Part shown: positions 17,086-23,671 of the stretch, piece by piece
Layout: each line of letters begins with the position of its first letter
Numbering within the stretch: position 1 is the first letter of the stretch
DNA from: Bacteroides ovatus
GTDB taxonomy: Bacteria; Bacteroidota; Bacteroidia; Bacteroidales; Bacteroidaceae
Reading direction: 5' to 3'
Assembly: GCA_030844565.1 (NCBI GenBank)
Contig: JAUUNK010000056.1
Span: 1-24,960 of the forward strand
Length of the DNA: 24,960 bases
The notes under the pieces: generated by a model
The model's database searches: none
What the model was told of the DNA's origin: nothing
Seen by the model: only the letters and a program-made list of their open reading frames with translations
Made by a program: the position numbers and the translations under genes

Positions 17086-18108
17086 ATGCCAAAGAATATA
17101 GAAATACGGAATAGCACAGCTGAGTTTCTCATCTTCATGCTTGAAGGCAAGGAGGATGGGATTCAGGTGATGTATAAGAATGAGACCATTTGGGCAACAC
17201 AAAAGGCAATGGCGCAACTTTTTGATTGCTCAACTGACAATATTGGACTGCACTTAAAAAATATATTCGCATCCGGGGAACTTGACAAAGATTCAGTTAC
17301 CGAGAAAAACTCGGCAACTGCCGCAGACGGGAAAAAGTATCAAACAATGTTCTATAATCTCGATGCCATTATCAGTGTCGGATATAGAGTCAACTCGGTT
17401 CGCGCCACTCAGTTCCGGCAGTGGTGTACGTTTGTACTCCGCCAGTTTGCTATCCGTGGATATGTGCTTGATCATAAGCGAATGGAGAACGGGGCTTTCT
17501 TAGGTGTAGATTACTTTGAACATTTGCTTGCCGAAATAAGGGAGATAAGGCTGAGTGAGCGTCGTTTTTATCAGAAGCTCACGGATATCTATGCTACGGC
17601 AATAGACTATAACAAGGATGCTCCGACAACCCGTCTTTTCTTCAAGAAGGTGCAGAACAAAATGCACTATGCTGTGCATGGACATACCGCTGCGGAACTG
17701 ATTGTAGAACGGGCCAATGCAGATAAAGAACACATGGGATTGACCACTTGGGAAAACGCTCCGAATGGAAAAATTGTCAAAACAGATGTGTCTGTAGCAA
17801 AGAACTATTTGCGAGAAAAAGAATTGGAAGAAATGGGTAGGATAGTCAATGCGTCCCTTGATATGGCAGAAAGTATGGCTATGCGCCATATACCTATGAC
17901 AATGGAAGATTGGGCAAAGCGAATAGACAAATTCATTAATTTATTTGAGAGTCCGATATTACAGGATAGCGGAAAGGTTTCTGCCGAATATGCCAAAGAG
18001 TTTGCTGAATCAGAGTTTGAAAAGTACAGGATCATTCAAGACCGTCTTTTCCAATCGGACTTTGATAGATTTGAGGATAATAGCCTTCCTCCATTGGATG
18101 TGGAATAA
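17086..18108 (+). CDS. rhuM: RhuM-family protein
   Basis: 340 aa. RhuM-type features: an N-terminal DNA-binding-like region (VMYKNETIWATQKAMAQLFDCSTDNIGLHLKNIF, about 25-60) that looks like a winged helix, then the conserved TMFYNLDAIISVGYRVNSVRATQFRQWC (about 93-122), and a C-terminal half with YATAIDYNKDAPTTRLFFKKVQNKMHYAVHG and HTAAELIVERA. The first part resembles the KilA-N/BRO-like domains of phage antirepressors. RhuM was named from a Salmonella pathogenicity island and has no settled biochemical function; members are common on mobile elements and islands. A strong palindrome lies just upstream, so it may be autoregulated. No partner gene is evident in this orientation. Confidence 0.85.
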   Translation: MPKNIEIRNSTAEFLIFMLEGKEDGIQVMYKNETIWATQKAMAQLFDCSTDNIGLHLKNIFASGELDKDSVTEKNSATAADGKKYQTMFYNLDAIISVGYRVNSVRATQFRQWCTFVLRQFAIRGYVLDHKRMENGAFLGVDYFEHLLAEIREIRLSERRFYQKLTDIYATAIDYNKDAPTTRLFFKKVQNKMHYAVHGHTAAELIVERANADKEHMGLTTWENAPNGKIVKTDVSVAKNYLREKELEEMGRIVNASLDMAESMAMRHIPMTMEDWAKRIDKFINLFESPILQDSGKVSAEYAKEFAESEFEKYRIIQDRLFQSDFDRFEDNSLPPLDVE

Positions 18109-18188
18109 TTATGATGCCATTTTGAGGTTGGCGAAAACTACCTTGAAGATGTGGCAAATTCGTTTAGGTTAACTGATTGGAGTTGGTG

Positions 18189-18328
18189 GCAACTAAAAGT
18201 CAAAAACGATTCCTAAAAGAGTTCGCGAAAGGGCAAAAAATAGTTTCTAAAAGGTGATGACGTGTTCTTGAAAGAAACTACTGAGTTCACAAAAGAGTTC
18301 ATAAAAGAACCAGTAGGGTTCATAAAAG
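18189..18328 (+). repeat. Phased 11-nt repeats, iteron-like or decayed heptad-coding sequence
   Basis: Copies of GTTCnnAAAAG-like sequence occur at 18209 (ATTCCTAAAAG), 18221 (GTTCGCGAAAG), 18243 (GTTTCTAAAAG), 18264 (GTTCTTGAAAG), 18285 (GTTCACAAAAG), 18297 and 18318 (both GTTCATAAAAG), with a weaker CAACTAAAAG ending at 18199. Start-to-start spacings are 12, 22, 21, 21, 12 and 21 bp. One frame, 18244-18360, reads a lysine-rich peptide with F-K-E repeats (TEFTKEFIKEPVGFIK). Spacings of 21 and 12 bp equal 7 and 4 codons, so the repeats could be a coiled-coil tail with a frameshift near 18240 rather than protein-binding iterons. Confidence 0.5.
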
Positions 18329-18355
18329 CACAACTGAAATACACTCCAAAACCGC

Positions 18356-18464
18356 AATAATGCCAAATTCAGCTTGCAGAGGATTGGCAAAGTCTCACGA
18401 GCGATTTATCGCTTGGGGTATTGAGTTACCCTAACTCAATAAGGTTTGTATAATGGGCAAGCCC
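18356..18464. repeat. Direct repeat copy A (candidate oriT/origin-type element)
   Basis: Copy A begins with AATAATGCC and continues through CAGCTTGC to a 54-nt core at 18411-18464. Core ends are GCTTGGGGTATT and GGGCAAGCCC, so each core starts with GCTTG and ends with CAAGC plus CC. Copy A core and copy B core agree at 42 of 54 positions by eye, with no gaps. Copy A also has a perfect internal hairpin TTGAGTTA (18421-18428) / TAACTCAA (18432-18439). Confidence 0.6.
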
Positions 18465-18541
18465 TGTGAGCAATTAAGTATACAAATTTCGTTTTTGTCG
18501 AGAAAGGCATACCGATGGCTGGCGAAAAGATAAAAGGCTTA

Positions 18542-18661
18542 AATAATGCCTTTTTCTCACCAATCAGCTTGCTGAGAGATTTGGCACTCTCAAACGACCT
18601 ATTGGTTGCTTGGGGTATTAGGCTCCCCATACAAGATAATGTCTGTATAACGGGCAAGCCC
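18542..18661. repeat. Direct repeat copy B (candidate oriT/origin-type element)
   Basis: Copy B, about 190 bp after copy A, shares AATAATGCC, CAGCTTGC and the 54-nt core (18608-18661) with conserved ends GCTTGGGGTATT and TGTATAACGGGCAAGCCC. Its internal arms differ from copy A but also pair (TGGGG 18610-18614 / CCCCA 18624-18628), so both copies can fold while differing in sequence. The location next to a repA-like gene makes a transfer or replication origin one explanation. Confidence 0.6.
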
Positions 18662-18768
18662 AATCAATGGCAGCGACCAGTTCCGTGGATTATCATGAAA
18701 CCAGTCGTTGCACTTAGACTTTGACTTATATACGAATGGACACTTTTAGAATAAAGTCGAGTGGAGAG

Positions 18769-19842
18769 TCAATAATGGTAATCCGGCATGAACCGATAAA
18801 TGCCACGGCTTTCCTGAGCCACCATCCGTTTGTTCGTGAGAAACTGAATTATCTTCACAATCTTGTTGTGATTAAATTTCGTTCCTGCCAGTTCGTAGGC
18901 AGTGGTCAGTTCTTCTTCCAAAGCCTTATATCCCGAAATAGTTTCTCTTCCCTCAAAAGCCAGTTCGAGAGCCTTGCGATGGATTGTTTCGTGGATGTCC
19001 CTATAAGGGGAGAAGGGTTCCTGTTTGGGACGACCTACGCTTTTCTTGGTTGGCACATAGTCCGGCAGAAGTTCGGGAAGTGATTGGTCATTGATGCAGA
19101 AGGCAAATGGCAGAAAGTCTTTGGAACGGGTATGCACACTTTCCACTTTGCTGATGTTACTGTCGTCCTTGTCTTTTTCGATTTGGATGACAGTCTCAGC
19201 CTTGTTGTTGATTTCCGTGCCAATGTGTCCACGGGCATTTTCATCGCTTTTGTTCTGATGAAGGATGGTGTGAAGATGAATCTGGAATTCGTCAGTCCAC
19301 TGCATGAGTTTGGAGATTACGCATGTGGCTTCGCTCGGAGAATTAATGTCATAGACCAAGTCGCGGATTCCGTCAATCACCACGAAACCGAGACCATCAA
19401 TCTGACTGATGGCATCGTCTATGATAGCCAAACGCTCCTTCGGATTGAACTTGCGTAGAGCGAGAAAATAGAAACGGTCGCAATCCTCATTGGCCGGCAA
19501 CTCTGCCAGTTGCATGATACGATGCATCACAATCATACAATGGTTCTGACTCTGCTCAGTGTCAATGTAAAGGATGCGGTTCTTTCCTTCTGGGAAATCC
19601 GTTGTGTAGTTAATGACTTCCTTTCCGGACAAAGCTGCTGCCACCATAGCGGAAACATTGAAAGTCTTTTTGCTTTTAGCCTTGCCTATGGATGCACTGA
19701 AATTTCCCAATGTCCCGATAGGTACTCCGCCTATTTTCAGAACTTCCGGCTCCTGTTCGTATTCCTTTTCCAAGCTGAGCATTGTATCTTGCCATCTTGT
19801 AGCGACCTGAGCAAGATCTTCAATGGGTGCTATCGTTTCCAT
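18769..19842 (-). CDS. RepA-like RecA-fold ATPase of mobile element
   Basis: 357 aa from the ATG at 19842; a GTG two codons upstream (19848) overlaps the stop of the preceding gene and is an alternative start. The RecA/DnaB-like ATPase core has a variant Walker A, IGKAKSKKT (about 52-60), ILYIDTEQS (about 90-98), and Walker B GFVVIDGIRD (about 152-161). A charged linker with GRPKQEP precedes a C-terminal winged-helix-like part ending in GIYRFMPDYHY. Plasmid and integrative-element RepA helicases (AAA_25 type) share this build and unwind the origin during replication. It sits immediately after the HTH gene in the same transcript, the order seen in Bacteroides mobilisable elements. The primase and mobilisation genes that often follow are absent. 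Confidence 0.82.
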   Translation of the reverse strand: METIAPIEDLAQVATRWQDTMLSLEKEYEQEPEVLKIGGVPIGTLGNFSASIGKAKSKKTFNVSAMVAAALSGKEVINYTTDFPEGKNRILYIDTEQSQNHCMIVMHRIMQLAELPANEDCDRFYFLALRKFNPKERLAIIDDAISQIDGLGFVVIDGIRDLVYDINSPSEATCVISKLMQWTDEFQIHLHTILHQNKSDENARGHIGTEINNKAETVIQIEKDKDDSNISKVESVHTRSKDFLPFAFCINDQSLPELLPDYVPTKKSVGRPKQEPFSPYRDIHETIHRKALELAFEGRETISGYKALEEELTTAYELAGTKFNHNKIVKIIQFLTNKRMVAQESRGIYRFMPDYHY

Positions 19843-19844
19843 AC

Positions 19845-20222
19845 TCACCAGCTTTTAGGATTGGCTTTGCGACGTGTAGTTGCAAGCATTTGGGCGTGTT
19901 CTTCTTCTATGCTTATAGGCGATTCTCCTTTTCTGCCGCTTTCCAACCATTTGTCCAATTCATCACGATAGACAAACAAGTGTTTTCCTTGTTTGATGAT
20001 TGGAATACCACCATGCTTGGCTTTGTAATAAAAGGATGATTTTGAGATACCCAGATACTCGCAGACTTCATCGACGGTCATAGGCACATGAGTGTCCTTT
20101 TTTACTTCGTTATGCTGCTGATGAAGTTTTTCTGTCAGCAGATTTTCCATACTTGAGATTCTCTCGCAGAGTTCGCCTACCACTTCCGGTAGGTCATTGA
20201 AGGTTAATTTGTTTCTTTGCAT
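19845..20222 (-). CDS. Excisionase-like HTH_17 DNA-binding protein
   Basis: 125 aa. The N-terminal part (about 10-40) is predicted helical or coiled-coil (VVGELCERISSMENLLTEKL). An HTH_17/MerR-like winged helix follows at about 47-95: MTVDEVCEYLGISKSSFYYKAKHGG, then IPIIKQGKHLFVYRDELDKWL. Such proteins act as excisionases or copy-control regulators on integrative elements. The stop TGA (19845-19847) overlaps a possible GTG start of the repA-like gene, so translation is coupled. The gap upstream (20223-20344) holds no gene; a weak TTGGTTTG resembling the -7 element lies on the minus strand about 40 bp before the start. Confidence 0.83.
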   Translation of the reverse strand: MQRNKLTFNDLPEVVGELCERISSMENLLTEKLHQQHNEVKKDTHVPMTVDEVCEYLGISKSSFYYKAKHGGIPIIKQGKHLFVYRDELDKWLESGRKGESPISIEEEHAQMLATTRRKANPKSW

Positions 20223-20344
20223 GATATAACATTGTTTTTGTTAAACATGCTGCAAACCAACACAATGATGTAATGCTGACAACTATCAGAAGGCAATAAT
20301 ATTTCAGTCTGTGTTGAATAACCCTAATCGGTTGAATTTGCTTT

Positions 20345-21121
20345 TTATTCTTGGGCTTCTTTCATACATTTGAAGTGATAATCTCCGGTTTTAGGAATAT
20401 CAAGGGCTATTTTGCAAACTCCGCATGTCCGGAGATTTTTAGCCAGATATTTAATCGAAGCATCTTTTAGTTCATGTGGGAATATAGTATGTATGAATGT
20501 TGCTCTATCTATAAGAGAAATGCCCAATCTCTCTCCGATGTTCCACACAAAGTGCATTAGGTCGATAGAACGGAGGGGATAATCTAATCTTGAACGGATT
20601 GGCTTGTATAAATCAGACTGTCCGTGCGCAAAATACTCTATGTTTTCATGCAGAATTTCAAGATTTTCTTTTGAAAGAAATTCCGTCATTACAAATGTGG
20701 TATATTCATGAATGACACGCTTAATGTCTGCCTGCCTTTCTGCTTTTTCACATTCAATTTCGGCGACACGCACTTCATAATTATCCATATAATCATGTTT
20801 TACAACTAAGTTTCCCGGATTTATATCCTTGTCCTTTGGGCACTCCGGATTAATCTCCTTAATTTGTTCGGGTAGAGGTCTTACTTGCTTGCCAAAAGAC
20901 AAACCCAATTCATTCTTTGTAATGAATCGGAAAAAGAAACGCTGAAGTACTCCACAGGCGAGTATCATTGCCGTGATATATAAAATAGCTGGAGTGGAAT
21001 ACTCCATCAGGTTGATATGGCAACTGAGATATAAATAGGAATCTGTTGCCCAGTAAAGGATGACACTTACTGAAAGTATGAAACTGGTTCTTTGAGGAGA
21101 GATTTTAATACTATTCGTCAT
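20345..21121 (-). CDS. Small membrane protein of unknown function, next to integrase
   Basis: 258 aa from the ATG at 21121; an in-frame start 54 bp further upstream would add 18 residues. I do not recognise the family. Two hydrophobic segments are clear, at about 12-32 (FILSVSVILYWATDSYLYL) and about 44-62 (PAILYITAMILACGVLQ), followed by a long soluble, mostly helical cytoplasmic part with a charged stretch (about 115-140, rich in Glu and Arg). The C terminus has a CGVCK pair and a later Cys, possibly a metal site. It lies between the integrase and the HTH gene in the same orientation but is separated from the integrase by an intrinsic terminator. Likely element-specific cargo or an entry-exclusion-like accessory, but no function is supported. 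Confidence 0.7.
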   Translation of the reverse strand: MTNSIKISPQRTSFILSVSVILYWATDSYLYLSCHINLMEYSTPAILYITAMILACGVLQRFFFRFITKNELGLSFGKQVRPLPEQIKEINPECPKDKDINPGNLVVKHDYMDNYEVRVAEIECEKAERQADIKRVIHEYTTFVMTEFLSKENLEILHENIEYFAHGQSDLYKPIRSRLDYPLRSIDLMHFVWNIGERLGISLIDRATFIHTIFPHELKDASIKYLAKNLRTCGVCKIALDIPKTGDYHFKCMKEAQE

Positions 21122-21214
21122 AAACTGATACTGTTTGAGTTTTACAATAAGACAAATGTATATGCAGATTTCCAAATAGTTGCTGTTTGTAATAGATAAT
21201 CGTTCAGAATTTAA

Positions 21215-21264
21215 GAAAAAATACGCTCAGAGTATGATTTGATGCAAAATATCATACTCTGAGC
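21215..21264 (-). terminator. Intrinsic terminator downstream of the integrase
   Basis: GCTCAGAGTATGAT (21225-21238) and ATCATACTCTGAGC (21251-21264) are perfect 14-bp inverted arms around a 12-nt loop. Read on the minus strand, the hairpin begins 31 nt after the integrase stop and is followed by GTATTTTTTC, a clear T-tract. It separates integrase transcription from the membrane-protein gene. Confidence 0.85.
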
Positions 21265-21295
21265 TGTAAAAACGGGATTATTTGAACCTTAATTC

Positions 21296-22408
21296 TTACT
21301 TGCGGATTAAAGAGATTCTGTTGCTGGCTTCACGCTTGTTACTGTCCACAACTTTCATGTACCGTTGTGTCGTGGTGATACTTTTATGTGCCATATTACT
21401 TTGAATGGTACGTATATCTGTGCCGGCTGCTCCTTGAAGTGTTGCATATGTTCTTCGGTAGGAGTGGAAAGTGATATTCTTGGTGATACCGGCTTCGCGA
21501 ATCCATTCTTTCATGGGATGCTGTGTCCAACTTCGTTTCAATCCTTTAAATACTAATCCGGTTTTTTCCGGAGAATAGCCGATTAATTGCAGGGCTTCGT
21601 CGCTGATTGGAATGATGTCCTCTGTTTTGGTCTTTTGGGTAATTGTATGGACACATTTCCCTCCGGCTGCAAAGTCAACGATTTCATGCCATTGTAACGA
21701 TAGTATATCGCTGATTCTGAGACTGGTCAAACATGAAAACAATGCTGCTGTCTTCAGAATCGGCTTTTTGCAAGGTGTCTCAGCCAATTTGTAAAGTTCT
21801 TCCACACTTAGATAGTCTTTTGGAGTATCTTCTGTTTCGATTTTATCCAAAAAGTCATTGATATTGGTTTTGATTAGCCGATTGCAATAAAGGATTTTCA
21901 AAAGTCCCCTGAATGTTGACCAATAGCCGGAAGCAGAGTTCTTTGAAATGCGACCGTCACGCCTGAGTTGCTTGGCATTTAGCAGATACTCCCGGAACTT
22001 ATTACAAAGGTCAATATCAATTTCTTCAAAAGTACATTTGCCATGAACGAAGTTGTAGAAATGGTGGTACACAAATTCCCACTTTTGGTCATGCTTGCGA
22101 AGCTGCTTGCGGTAGTATTCCAGAAAATCTGCTTTGAGTTTGTGCCTGTCAAAGAAATCATACCTGTCATTAACGATAGATTCAAAGCGTCGGCATCGGA
22201 TGGCTTCCGCCTTTTCCGACATAGTTGCATTGAAGTTGCGTTCACGTTCATTCTTAGGATTGGCATAAATATAAATGTTCAATCCTTCGTGACGGATGGT
22301 CTTCATTGTTTCCTGGTCACGATACCCCGGATAATAATCCAGATAGAAAGAAAGCATCCCATGTTTCAAAGGACGTGTTCTCAATGTTACTGTTTTACAT
22401 TCTAACAT
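21296..22408 (-). CDS. int: Tyrosine recombinase (integrase) of Bacteroides mobile element
   Basis: 370 aa from the ATG at 22408 (MLECKTVTLRTRPLKHGM); the 22 extra upstream codons in the frame lack a good start context. An N-terminal arm-binding region and a SAM-like core-binding domain (about 80-190) precede the catalytic domain. Catalytic residues: Arg in TSLRISDILSLQW (about 231), HSYRR (His about 314, Arg about 317), a later His in MAHKSITTT, and the nucleophile Tyr in TTQRYMKV (about 350). The active site therefore looks intact. Bacteroides integrases of this type insert elements at a short core sequence, often at a gene's 3' end. The gene is followed by a strong terminator. The neighbouring four-HTH protein and mnmE point to an att site just to the right. 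Confidence 0.93.
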   Translation of the reverse strand: MLECKTVTLRTRPLKHGMLSFYLDYYPGYRDQETMKTIRHEGLNIYIYANPKNERERNFNATMSEKAEAIRCRRFESIVNDRYDFFDRHKLKADFLEYYRKQLRKHDQKWEFVYHHFYNFVHGKCTFEEIDIDLCNKFREYLLNAKQLRRDGRISKNSASGYWSTFRGLLKILYCNRLIKTNINDFLDKIETEDTPKDYLSVEELYKLAETPCKKPILKTAALFSCLTSLRISDILSLQWHEIVDFAAGGKCVHTITQKTKTEDIIPISDEALQLIGYSPEKTGLVFKGLKRSWTQHPMKEWIREAGITKNITFHSYRRTYATLQGAAGTDIRTIQSNMAHKSITTTQRYMKVVDSNKREASNRISLIRK

Positions 22409-22523
22409 GGTTACAATTATTATTAGTTTATACTTGATTTGCTGCAAATGTCCGGAATGGCTTGACACAGACAATGCTCATTTTTAGAATCATTTTCTGG
22501 TCTGCATAAATTCAGGATTAGTC

Positions 22524-23402
22524 TTATTTTCGGGCTCCCATTACATGGTCAAATTCCACTTTCAGGAATCTCACGAAACGACCTTTCTTTTCACGTTTGA
22601 TTTTGTGGAATTGTAAAACTCCATAAACAGAATCTCTGGAAAGACTATATTTCTTCATGGCTTCCTGTACGGTATAGTATTCCGATGAATCATCTTCTGT
22701 TGTTTTCTTCGACAGATCAAAGTGCAGTTTGGAATAGAATATCTGACCATGTTCTTTCTTTGAGGGGATATTGTTTCGATAGACATGAGAACGGATAGCG
22801 ACACGTGTCATTCCATACTTTTTCTCTATATCTTCCGGTGTGTACCATTCTGTCAATGCATCATCCGTCTTGTATTTGGCAAAGACAGCATCAATATGTT
22901 TCTTGCTGTAATAATTGAATTGACGGATTCTGACTTTGGGAATATCACGTTCTCTTGTGTAAGTCCATACCCATTTTGTGTTGACCTTATATTTCTCGGC
23001 AATTTGCTCAGCAGTATAATACTCGCTCATGTCAAATTCGTCCTTTGGAACAATACGTTCATAAGGCTTTGTCTTTAACATTAGCTCAATATCCGCACGC
23101 CGAATGAGAGATTTCTTCCCACTGATTCGTGAAGCTCTTAGCTTGGATTCCTTCACCAATTTATAAACATACTGGCGAGTTACACCCATTAACTGTGCCG
23201 CTTGTGCAAAAGAGAAGAAGTCTTGTCCTTCTGCTGCCTGTTTGGGCTCCAGCAGTTCCTGTATCTTTTTCAGTTGGCGTTTACGTTCTCGAATACGTTC
23301 CTTGTAGCCGAGATTAGAGCACTGGTGACTGCAATAGCAAGTCGTTGTTTTCTTCGCAATGAATGGTTTTCCACACCATTGGCAAATCTTTCTTACTTCC
23401 AT
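22524..23402 (-). CDS. Zinc-ribbon protein with four tandem HTH_17-like units
   Basis: 292 aa. The N terminus has a zinc ribbon: Cys7, Cys10 (CQWCGKPF), then Cys22 or Cys24, and Cys28 (CSHQC). After a basic helical linker come four excisionase-type winged-helix units of about 50 residues: FSFAQAAQLMGVTRQYVYK (about 63), YYTAEQIAEKYKVNTKWVWT (about 128), WYTPEDIEKKYGMTRVAIRS (about 185) and YYTVQEAMKKYSLSRDSVYG (about 242). Each has the HTH_17 pattern and a following beta wing. Such multi-HTH proteins sit beside integrases on Bacteroides elements and may act as recombination directionality factors that bind several sites at once. It starts 115 bp before the integrase in the same direction and is the gene nearest mnmE. 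Confidence 0.82.
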   Translation of the reverse strand: MEVRKICQWCGKPFIAKKTTTCYCSHQCSNLGYKERIRERKRQLKKIQELLEPKQAAEGQDFFSFAQAAQLMGVTRQYVYKLVKESKLRASRISGKKSLIRRADIELMLKTKPYERIVPKDEFDMSEYYTAEQIAEKYKVNTKWVWTYTRERDIPKVRIRQFNYYSKKHIDAVFAKYKTDDALTEWYTPEDIEKKYGMTRVAIRSHVYRNNIPSKKEHGQIFYSKLHFDLSKKTTEDDSSEYYTVQEAMKKYSLSRDSVYGVLQFHKIKREKKGRFVRFLKVEFDHVMGARK

Positions 23403-23449
23403 ATTTTTCTATTTTTAATTGAGGTATATCTCTTTATTTCTCCTCTTTT

Positions 23450-23602
23450 TTGTCAACACACGTAAACCATTGTCAACACACGACAACAAATGCGTCACTG
23501 TGACATCGGGGACAAATCCCAATTTGTTTCGCGGTAGAAATACGGTAGAAAAATATGGTGAACAACACTATCCAATCGCTATGAACTGGATTTGGGGTAA
23601 AT
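23450..23602. other. Candidate attachment-site region with short direct and inverted repeats
   Basis: This stretch lies between the four-HTH gene and mnmE. It contains two perfect copies of TTGTCAACACACG (23450-23462 and 23470-23482), a perfect palindrome GTCACTGTGAC (23493-23503), an inverted pair ACAAAT/ATTTGT (23513-23528) and two CGGTAGAAA copies nearby. Clusters of such sites are typical of arm and accessory binding sites beside a tyrosine integrase gene. The core crossover site cannot be fixed without the other junction; I found no second copy in the window. Confidence 0.4.
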
Positions 23603-23627
23603 AAAAAAGCCGCTGAATTTCAGCGAC
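23603..23627 (-). terminator. Intrinsic terminator downstream of mnmE
   Basis: On the minus strand the hairpin GTCGCTGA-AAT-TCAGCGGC (23609-23627, one wobble pair, 3-nt loop) is followed by a TTTTTT tract (23603-23608), 45 nt after the mnmE stop. It would end mnmE transcription before the mobile element and looks like the native chromosomal terminator. Confidence 0.82.
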
Positions 23628-23671
23628 TTCATTATAGTTGGTTCTAATTCGTTGCGGTTAATTGCGATATA

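Larger units (their letters stand above)
18109..18768. other. Non-coding region between rhuM and the repA-like gene
   Basis: About 660 bp where two convergent gene sets meet. No intact gene is supported. It holds the cluster of 11-nt repeats (18189-18328) and two direct repeats of about 110 bp (18356-18464 and 18542-18661). Mobile elements of this backbone type usually have further replication and mobilisation genes beyond repA; none is visible, which suggests deletion or replacement by the cargo. Confidence 0.6.

Noticed and set aside
18356..18661. CRISPR-like repeats
   Set aside because: There are only two diverged copies, the repeats are too long, the spacing is about 190 bp and there are no cas genes.
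18436..18724. Short frames on both strands inside the direct-repeat region
   Set aside because: They run across structured repeats, have no recognisable domains, and are not positioned as part of either neighbouring operon.
21179..21215. A tRNA or small RNA gene next to the terminator between integrase and membrane gene
   Set aside because: The only structure is the terminator hairpin; no cloverleaf or promoter is visible.
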